Source: Actinomycetota bacterium (lineage in GTDB: Bacteria; Actinomycetota; Thermoleophilia; Solirubrobacterales; Thermoleophilaceae). From it: DNA of 16,601 nt. This document shows positions 11,496 through 16,601 of the stretch, in pieces (position 1 is the stretch's first letter; each line of letters begins with the position of its first letter). A program made the translations under genes and the position numbers. Under the pieces are notes generated by a model. That model was not told the origin of the DNA, did no database searches, and saw only the letters and a list, made by a program, of their open reading frames with translations. The stretch is from contig VAXR01000067.1 of assembly GCA_005885165.1 (NCBI GenBank), forward strand, positions 1 to 16,601. Reading direction: 5' to 3'.

Positions 11496-12034
11496 TTATC
11501 GACAAGACGAAGGTGAAGCCCAGCCCGCAGCAACCGACCGTGGCTTCCGACGCCGAGCTCGTCGGGCAGCTGCACGGCTTCGTCAAATACCTCCTCCACG
11601 CGCACGGCGACGACTACGCCCGGACGCTGGCCGAGCTCGAGCTGTCGCTGACCCAGCTGAGGGCGCTGCACGTGCTCGCCTACGACGTGGACCAGGCATC
11701 GCTCAAGGAGCTCTCCGAGCAGATCGGCATCTCGCTGCCGGCGGTCAGCCGCGCCGTCGACGGGCTCGTTCAGCGTGCGCTCGTGACGCGTGCGGAGGAC
11801 ACCGCCGATCGGCGGATGAAGCAGGTCCGCGCCACGCCCGCCGCCACCGAGCTGGTCGAGCGGCTGATGGAGCTGCGCCTCGCCGGGATCGACGAGTTCG
11901 TGGGAACGCTGTCGGCCCGCGAGCGCGCGCGCCTCACATCCGCGATGGCGCTGCTCGCCGAGCGCGAGGAGATCGCGTCCCGCTGCGCACGCCCAACCAA
12001 GCCTCGCTCACGCCGCCAAAAGGACGCCGCCTGA
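11486..12034 (+). CDS. MarR-family transcriptional regulator
   Basis: Winged helix-turn-helix dimeric repressor, 182 residues from GTG 11486. The recognition region is SLKELSEQIGISLPAVSRAVDGLVQRALV (about 72-100). The wing EDTADRRMKQVRATP (about 104-118) contains the conserved D-RR pattern. Flanking helices (LTQLRALHVLAYD and LMELRLAGIDEFVGTLS) form the dimer interface. GTG 11486 follows an AATACT-N7 box and lies on the palindrome; other in-frame GTG codons are 11426, 11513 and 11540, none with a good ribosome binding site, so the N terminus could be up to 18 residues shorter or 20 longer. Its stop overlaps the ATG of the efflux gene (TGATG), so one mRNA should carry both. It probably represses the operon until an inducing small molecule binds; the ligand is unknown. 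Confidence 0.86.
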   Translation: MQAIIDKTKVKPSPQQPTVASDAELVGQLHGFVKYLLHAHGDDYARTLAELELSLTQLRALHVLAYDVDQASLKELSEQIGISLPAVSRAVDGLVQRALVTRAEDTADRRMKQVRATPAATELVERLMELRLAGIDEFVGTLSARERARLTSAMALLAEREEIASRCARPTKPRSRRQKDAA

Positions 12035-13620
12035 TGCCCGAACGCCTACGCCTGACCGAGCAGAACCGCAAGTGGTGGACGCTCGCCGCCATGTGCTTCG
12101 CGCTGTTCATGATCATGCTCGACAACACGGTCGTGAACGTCGCGCTGCCCTCGATCCAGCGCGACCTCAAGGCGTCGATCTCCTCGCTCGAGTGGACGGT
12201 GAACGCCTACACGCTCACGTTCGCCGTACTGCTCGTCACCGGCGGCCGGCTGGGCGACATCTTCGGCCGGCGCCGCATGTTCCTGTTCGGGGTAGCGGTC
12301 TTCGCCCTGTCGAGCGCCCTGATCGGCCTGGCGCCGAGCCAGCACTGGCTGGTCGCGGGCCGCGCGATCCAGGGCATCGGCGGCGCGTTCATGATGCCCG
12401 GGACCCTCTCGATCATCTCGAACACGTTCCCGCCGCACGAGCGCGGGCGCGCGATCGGGACATGGGCCGGCGTGTCGGCGCTGGCGCTGGCGCTGGGACC
12501 GGCCGTCGGCGGCGCGCTCACCGAGTACGTCTCCTGGCGGGCGATCTTCTTCCTCAACCTGCCGGTCGCCGTCGGGGCGTTCATCGTCACGCTCTACGCG
12601 GCGCGCGAGTCGCGCGACCCGACCGTCGACAAGACGGTGGACTACCCCGGCATCGCCGCGCTGTCGCTCGGGCTGACAGCGCTCGTCCTCGCGCTCGTCG
12701 AGGGGAACCGCTGGCACTGGGGATCGACCCCGATCGTCGCGCTCCTGGCCACCGCCGTGGTCGGGCTCGTCGCCTTCGTGATCGTCGAGCTGCGCGGCCG
12801 CGCGCCCATGGTGCAGTTCGAGTACTTCCGATCGAGGTCGTTCGTGGGCGCCAACACCGTCGCGTTCATCGTCACGTTCGCGATGCTCGCGATGTTCTTC
12901 TTCCTCGCCCTGTACATGCAGAACATCCTCCACTACAGCCCGCTGGAGGCCGGAATCCGGTTCCTGCCCGCCACGCTCGTGATCATCGTCACGGCACCGA
13001 TCGCAGGACGCCTCGCCGACCGGATTGGGCCCAGGCCGCTGATGACCGCCGGCCTCGCGCTGGCGGCGTTCGCGCTCTTCCTCCAGAGCCAGATCACCAT
13101 CCACACCGGCTACGGCCAGCTGCTCCCGGCGTTCATGATCATGGGCCTCGGGATGGGCCTGACGATGTCGCCGATGTCTACGGCCGCGATGAACTCCGTG
13201 ACCCAGGACAAGGCGGGCGCCGCCTCGGGCATCCTCTCGATGTTCCGGATGGTCGGTGGCACGTTCGGCGTGGCCGCGATCGGCGCGCTGTTCCAGAGCC
13301 TCGCCCGGACCCGGATCGACGAGCGCCTGTCCGGCCTGCACGTGCCCGGCTCTGTGCGCTCGGGCCTAGTCGACAACCTCGGTGCCGGTGCCGGCACGAA
13401 GCTGGTGCGGCAGATGGATCCACACACCGCAAAGCAGGTGGCCGCCGCCATGAAGGACGCCTTCGTGCACGCGCTCACCGGCGGCCTCACGCTCTCGTGC
13501 TCGGTCGCCGCCGCCGGTGCCGTCCTGGCGTTCGTGCTGGTCGAGCCGAAGCGTGCGTTGAAGCGCCACCTGGAGCCGGCGCGGCAGCCCGAGGCCGCGG
13601 CCGAAGCCATCGGCGTCTAG
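12034..13620 (+). CDS. DHA2-type (EmrB/QacA-like) MFS drug/proton antiporter
   Basis: Inner-membrane efflux transporter of 528 residues, the length of 14-helix DHA2 proteins. Motif D1 LDNTVVNVALPSI (29-41, Asp30), motif A GGRLGDIFGRRR (70-81) and motif C ALGPAVGGALTE (153-164, antiporter motif) are all present. A second motif-A-like loop, GRLADRIGPRPL, lies between later helices. The last extracellular segment before the final helix is long and soluble (SGLHVPGSVRSGLVDNLG), as in this family, and the C-terminal tail is cytoplasmic and Ala/Glu-rich. It is coupled to marR by a one-base overlap, with AAAGGA about 10 bases before the ATG. Expected role: export of toxic hydrophobic compounds using the proton gradient, induced through the MarR regulator. 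Substrate unknown. Confidence 0.92.
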   Translation: MPERLRLTEQNRKWWTLAAMCFALFMIMLDNTVVNVALPSIQRDLKASISSLEWTVNAYTLTFAVLLVTGGRLGDIFGRRRMFLFGVAVFALSSALIGLAPSQHWLVAGRAIQGIGGAFMMPGTLSIISNTFPPHERGRAIGTWAGVSALALALGPAVGGALTEYVSWRAIFFLNLPVAVGAFIVTLYAARESRDPTVDKTVDYPGIAALSLGLTALVLALVEGNRWHWGSTPIVALLATAVVGLVAFVIVELRGRAPMVQFEYFRSRSFVGANTVAFIVTFAMLAMFFFLALYMQNILHYSPLEAGIRFLPATLVIIVTAPIAGRLADRIGPRPLMTAGLALAAFALFLQSQITIHTGYGQLLPAFMIMGLGMGLTMSPMSTAAMNSVTQDKAGAASGILSMFRMVGGTFGVAAIGALFQSLARTRIDERLSGLHVPGSVRSGLVDNLGAGAGTKLVRQMDPHTAKQVAAAMKDAFVHALTGGLTLSCSVAAAGAVLAFVLVEPKRALKRHLEPARQPEAAAEAIGV

Positions 13621-13644
13621 CGGACCACGGCCCCCGTCGCAGAC

Positions 13645-13661
13645 GGCCCGTGCCGCGGGCC
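13645..13661 (+). terminator. GC hairpin after the efflux gene
   Basis: GGCCCG (13645-13650) pairs with CGGGCC (13656-13661) around TGCCG, 24 bp after the stop. It has no T-run, but a second hairpin follows directly. Together they plausibly end the marR-efflux transcript. Confidence 0.45.
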
Positions 13662-13662
13662 C

Positions 13663-13681
13663 GTACCGCCTTGCTCGGTAC
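13663..13681 (+). terminator. Second hairpin overlapping the next promoter
   Basis: GTACCG (13663-13668) pairs with CGGTAC (13676-13681) around CCTTGCT. It overlaps the TACGAT box of the following gene, so it could be a terminator arm or a regulator-binding palindrome. Confidence 0.4.
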
Positions 13682-13684
13682 GAT
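13679..13684 (+). promoter_or_regulatory. Candidate -10 box (TACGAT) of the ccr operon
   Basis: TACGAT fits TANNNT and would start transcription near 13691, leaving a leader of about 30 bases that includes CCGGAGGA. No -35 match. Confidence 0.35.
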
Positions 13685-13720
13685 CCGCCCGCACGCGACA
13701 CCGGAGGACGAGACAGTCAG

Positions 13721-14971
13721 ATGGCCGTTGACATCAAGAACGTGACCGACGTCGGGACCGAGCCCGGCACGCTGCCCGACACGATGGCGGCGTGGGTGAT
13801 CCGGCAGGAGCGCGAGGGCGAGCCCTTGGACGCGTTCCAGATCGAGGAGATCGAGGTACCCGAGCCCGGCGCCCTGGAGGTCATCGTGCGCGTGATGGCC
13901 GCCGGCGTGAACTACAACAACGTCTGGGCGGCGATGGGCAAGCCGGTCTCGGTCTTCCGCTACCACCCGGAGGACGACCACCACATCGGCGGCTCGGACG
14001 CGTCGGGCATCGTCTGGAAGACCGGCCCGGGCGTCACGAAGTGGCAGCCCGGCGACGAGGTCGTCATCCACTGCAACCAGGCCTCCTACGAGGACCCCGA
14101 GGTGCACGGCTTCGACCCCCTCGCGGCGCCCTCCCAGAAGATCTGGGGCTACGAGACCTCCTGGGGATCGTTCGCCCAGTTCACGAAGGTCCAGGCGCAG
14201 CAGCTGATCCCCAAGCCGAAGAACCTGACCTGGGAGGAGTCAGCCTCCTACGCGCTCACCTACTTCACCGCCTACCGGATGCTGATCGACCGCTGCGAGA
14301 TGCAGGCCGGCGCGCGCGTTCTCATCTGGGGCGCCGCCGGCGGGCTCGGCGTGTTCGCCACCCAGCTCTGCCGCCTGAGCGGCGCGCTCTCGTGCGGCGT
14401 GGTCTCCTCGGCCGAGAAGGGGGCGCTGCTCGAGCAGCTCGGCATCACGGGCTGGATCGACCGCAACGAGTACGCGGGCATGATGCGCAAGGGTGGGGAG
14501 TCGCCCGACGAGGAGAAGGCGCGCTTCAAGGAGATGCGCCGCTTCGGCGGGGCGGTCCGCGAGGTGCTCGGCGACGACCCGAACATCGTGTTCGAGCACG
14601 TCGGCCAGGCCACGTTCCCGACCTCCGTGTTCGTGGTCAAGCCCTTCGGCAAGGTCGTTATCTGCGCGGGGACCACGGGCTACAACCTCGACTTCGACGT
14701 CCGCTACCTGTGGATGCGTCAGAAGGAGATCCTCGGCTCGCACTTCGCGAACGCGTGGGAGTGCACGAAGGCAAACCAGCTGATCGAGAGCGGCGAGGTG
14801 CGCCCGGTGCTATGGCGGACGATGGGCTTCGACGGCGTGGCCGAGGCGCACCAGCTCATGAAGGAGAACAAGCACCTCGGGAAGATCGCGATCCTGGTCG
14901 GCGCACCCGAGACCGGCCTCGGCAAGACCGAGGAGGGGGCCGGCGCGATCTACGCGGAGGTCGGCGCGTGA
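13721..14971 (+). CDS. ccr: Crotonyl-CoA carboxylase/reductase
   Basis: NADPH-dependent medium-chain dehydrogenase that carboxylates crotonyl-CoA to ethylmalonyl-CoA, for the ethylmalonyl-CoA pathway of C2 assimilation or for polyketide extender units. It is 416 residues, close to the usual 420-450. Strong family blocks: GVNYNNVWAAMGKPVSVFRYH, HIGGSDASGIVWKTGPGV, IWGYETSWGSFAQFTKVQAQ, IWGAAGGLG (202-210, cofactor site), VFEHVGQATFP, VVICAGTTGYN and GSHFAN. Aligned from memory to the Kitasatospora enzyme, Asn66, Tyr144/Glu145 and His341 would correspond to its CO2-pocket residues Asn81, Phe170/Glu171 and His365; the Tyr in place of Phe is shared with the alphaproteobacterial-type branch. GGAGG lies 13 bases before the ATG. 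The end overlaps the next gene. No other pathway enzyme lies in the window. Confidence 0.92.
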   Translation: MAVDIKNVTDVGTEPGTLPDTMAAWVIRQEREGEPLDAFQIEEIEVPEPGALEVIVRVMAAGVNYNNVWAAMGKPVSVFRYHPEDDHHIGGSDASGIVWKTGPGVTKWQPGDEVVIHCNQASYEDPEVHGFDPLAAPSQKIWGYETSWGSFAQFTKVQAQQLIPKPKNLTWEESASYALTYFTAYRMLIDRCEMQAGARVLIWGAAGGLGVFATQLCRLSGALSCGVVSSAEKGALLEQLGITGWIDRNEYAGMMRKGGESPDEEKARFKEMRRFGGAVREVLGDDPNIVFEHVGQATFPTSVFVVKPFGKVVICAGTTGYNLDFDVRYLWMRQKEILGSHFANAWECTKANQLIESGEVRPVLWRTMGFDGVAEAHQLMKENKHLGKIAILVGAPETGLGKTEEGAGAIYAEVGA

Positions 14972-15312
14972 ACCCGGACGACAGCGTCGTCTTCCTGCTC
15001 TGGCACGCCACGCCCTTCCGGGCGGACAAGTTCGAGGATCACTGGCGCCCTGTCGCCGCGGCCGCGCTCGACTTCGGCGCCTCCTTCTGGGCGCTCCTGC
15101 GCTCGAAGGACGACCCGAACGACTTCATCCAGATCGCGTCGTTCGCGACCAAGCTCGACTTCGAGCGCTACTGGTACTCGGAGGAGGTCTCCGAGGCGCG
15201 CGCCGAGGGGATCGGGCTGTACCAGATCCCGGTCGTACCGCAGTGGCTCCGCGCGGTCGACGCCGGCCGCATCCTGCCCGATAGCGAGCTCGAGACAGAG
15301 CCGCAGACGTAG
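14968..15312 (+). CDS. Small dimeric alpha+beta barrel-like protein coupled to ccr
   Basis: A 114-residue soluble protein starting at GTG 14968, which overlaps the ccr TGA (GTGA). GGAGG lies 7 bases upstream, inside ccr, so translation should be coupled. Sequence pattern: strand SVVFLLWHATP, helix KFEDHWRPVAAAAL, strand FWALLRSKDD, strand DFIQIASFATKLDFERYWYS with the typical FxxxxDFExYW helix, then VSEARAEGIGLYQIPVVPQW. This resembles ABM/EthD-like ferredoxin-fold proteins that form dimeric barrels. No metal or haem motif is evident. Its position suggests a function with the carboxylase/reductase, such as handling an acyl-CoA or assisting the enzyme, but that is inference from gene order only. 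Confidence 0.75.
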   Translation: MNPDDSVVFLLWHATPFRADKFEDHWRPVAAAALDFGASFWALLRSKDDPNDFIQIASFATKLDFERYWYSEEVSEARAEGIGLYQIPVVPQWLRAVDAGRILPDSELETEPQT

Positions 15313-15349
15313 CGGCGTCCGACCGGCGCAGCGGGCCGCAGGCGAGACT

Positions 15350-15355
15350 TAGACT
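15350..15355 (+). promoter_or_regulatory. Candidate -10 box (TAGACT) of the leaderless hydrolase gene
   Basis: TAGACT, seven bases (CGGCGCG), then ATG 15363: the same hexamer and spacing as before cofG at the other end of the window. No ribosome binding site in the short gap. Confidence 0.5.
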
Positions 15356-15362
15356 CGGCGCG

Positions 15363-16601
15363 ATGCCGGCTCGCGGGATCGCGCCGCTGGCCACGCTCGC
15401 GACGAGCGTGGCGGCCCTGCTCCTCTTCGCTCCGTCGGCCACGGCCGCACCGGACCCTGACCTGGCGAGCCTGAGCGCGAGCTGCGTGCACAGGGACGCG
15501 GGCTCGGGCAGCGTCCACCTCCCCTACATCTTCTGCGACGACGGCGTCCCGTCGGGCGCGGGCGGGTCCAAGCCGAACACGGCCCTGCCGGGTGCGAGGC
15601 ACGCCGTGCAGGTGCCGGCCGCGTACAAGGGCTATACGGGACTGCCCGCGGCGGACTTGGCCGCCGGCGCGCAAGTTCCGGGCAGCTCAGCTGGAAAGGT
15701 CGCGCTCGACGTCGACGTCTCCATGCCAGACCCGGCGAGGTACGCGCCGCCTCCCAGCGGCTACCCGCTGGTCGTGATGATGCACGGCTGCTGCGCGGGC
15801 GACAAGACGGGCTGGGAGGCCTCGAGCGTCGACGCTGGCGGCGAGAAGTGGCACTACTCGAACGCCTGGTTCGCCTCGCGCGGCTACGTCGTCCTCACCT
15901 ACACGGCGCGCGGCTTCGTGAACTCGAACGGCGACGGCTCGACAGGCGAGACGCAGCTCGACTCCCGCCGCTTCGACTGCGTTCCACGTCGACCCCCAGC
16001 GTGTTGTCACGACGGGCGGCTCCTACGGCGGCGGCTTCTCGTGGCTGACGCTGACGGACCCGACGTGGAAGAGCCCCGGCGGCAAGAGCATGCGGCTCGC
16101 CGCCACCGCGCCGAAGTACGGCTGGACCGACCTCGTCTACTCCTTGGTCCCGACCGGGATGCACCGCCACGACGCGCTGCCCACGACGGATCCTGCCGCC
16201 GCGGGGAAGGTGATCGGCATGCCGAAGGCGAGCATCGATGCCGCGCTGTATGCGAGCGGCAAGACAGGCGTCCCGCCCGGGAGCGCGCACACGACGTTCA
16301 ACCCGGAGATCGACCAGTCGTTCACGTGCCTTCAGAGCGGCGATCCGTTCGAGACGAACCCGCTCTGCACGACCACGCTCTCGAAGACCCTGCCGGAGTT
16401 CTACAGCGACCGCTCGGCCTACTACCAGAACGCCTGGTTCAGCCGCATCAAGTCCGATCCGACCGCACGCGTACCGCTCTTCAGCGCGGGGACGTGGACC
16501 GATCCGCTGTTCACCACGATCGAGCACCTCCGGATGGCCGAGCGGATGCTGAAGACGGTCCCGTCCTATCCGGTCCAGCAGCACTACGGCGACTACCAGC
16601 A
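15363..16601 (+). pseudogene. Secreted S15 (X-Pro dipeptidyl-peptidase)-like alpha/beta hydrolase, frameshifted; 3' end beyond window
   Basis: The first part, from ATG 15363, has a signal peptide (cleavage after ATA, about residue 28), a conserved MHGCC oxyanion-region motif, and WFASRGYVVLTYTARGFVNS, typical of S15/CocE-type hydrolases. It continues to GETQLDSRRF at 15974. The family sequence then resumes in another frame at 15982: FHVDPQRVVTTGGSYGGGFS, with the nucleophile Ser codon at 16021, and runs open to the right edge. Roughly 12-20 conserved residues between the two pieces are missing, so a deletion plus frameshift separates the N-terminal part from the catalytic serine. The original frame also has no stop up to the edge, so an intact-looking but wrong C terminus can be predicted. 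It is either a real pseudogene or an assembly error. The third active-site residue lies outside the window. Confidence 0.78.

Noticed and set aside
12046..13745. Long open frames on both strands over the efflux gene
   Set aside because: They lack hydrophobic or catalytic motifs and are explained by the GC-rich third codon positions of the transporter frame.

Overview
The window is a GC-rich (about 70%), densely packed chromosomal stretch. It looks like an actinobacterium-type genome, most likely Thermoleophilia/Solirubrobacterales. That placement is inferred from the F420 gene, the crotonyl-CoA carboxylase/reductase, the codon bias, and many starts that sit directly behind a TANNNT -10 box with no Shine-Dalgarno sequence. 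No rRNA, tRNA, insertion sequence, phage gene or CRISPR array was seen.

Layout. 1-1873 (minus): cofG (cut by the left edge) preceded by an aquaporin gene. 1893-2891 (plus): an orphan NMT1/THI5-type solute-binding lipoprotein, divergent from the aquaporin and convergent with the next operon. 2894-4316 (minus): a tightly overlapped three-gene operon of an unknown 120-residue protein, a stand-alone degenerate receiver-like protein, and an SDR oxidoreductase that lacks an internal block. 4351-5262 (plus): YgfZ-type iron-sulfur protein maintenance factor. 5326-7170 (plus): secreted HEYNH zincin with a C-terminal Ig-like domain. 7171-7508: non-coding, with a duplicated 77-78 bp element flanking a long hairpin. 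7509-8315 (minus): membrane-anchored M23/LytM-like protein with altered metal ligands. 8441-10079 (plus): a small acidic helical protein, a PlsC-like acyltransferase and a cupredoxin-like lipoprotein. 10089-11390 (minus): coiled-coil protein with a D...ExK nuclease-like core (DUF2130/RmuC-like). 11486-13620 (plus): MarR repressor and DHA2-type efflux pump, translationally coupled, with an operator palindrome centred on the marR start. 13721-15312 (plus): crotonyl-CoA carboxylase/reductase coupled to a small alpha+beta-barrel-like protein. 15363-right edge (plus): secreted S15-like alpha/beta hydrolase broken by a deletion plus frameshift.

Themes. Most of the window is housekeeping and envelope biology rather than an obvious new system. 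The points most worth a second look are the recurring TANNNT-N6/7-start architecture (leaderless mRNAs), the marR operator lying on its own start codon, the duplicated structured element at 7217-7435, the all-carboxylate M23 metal site, and two genes (SDR and S15 hydrolase) that each lack a block of conserved core sequence. All functional calls come from reading motifs by eye; no database search was run.
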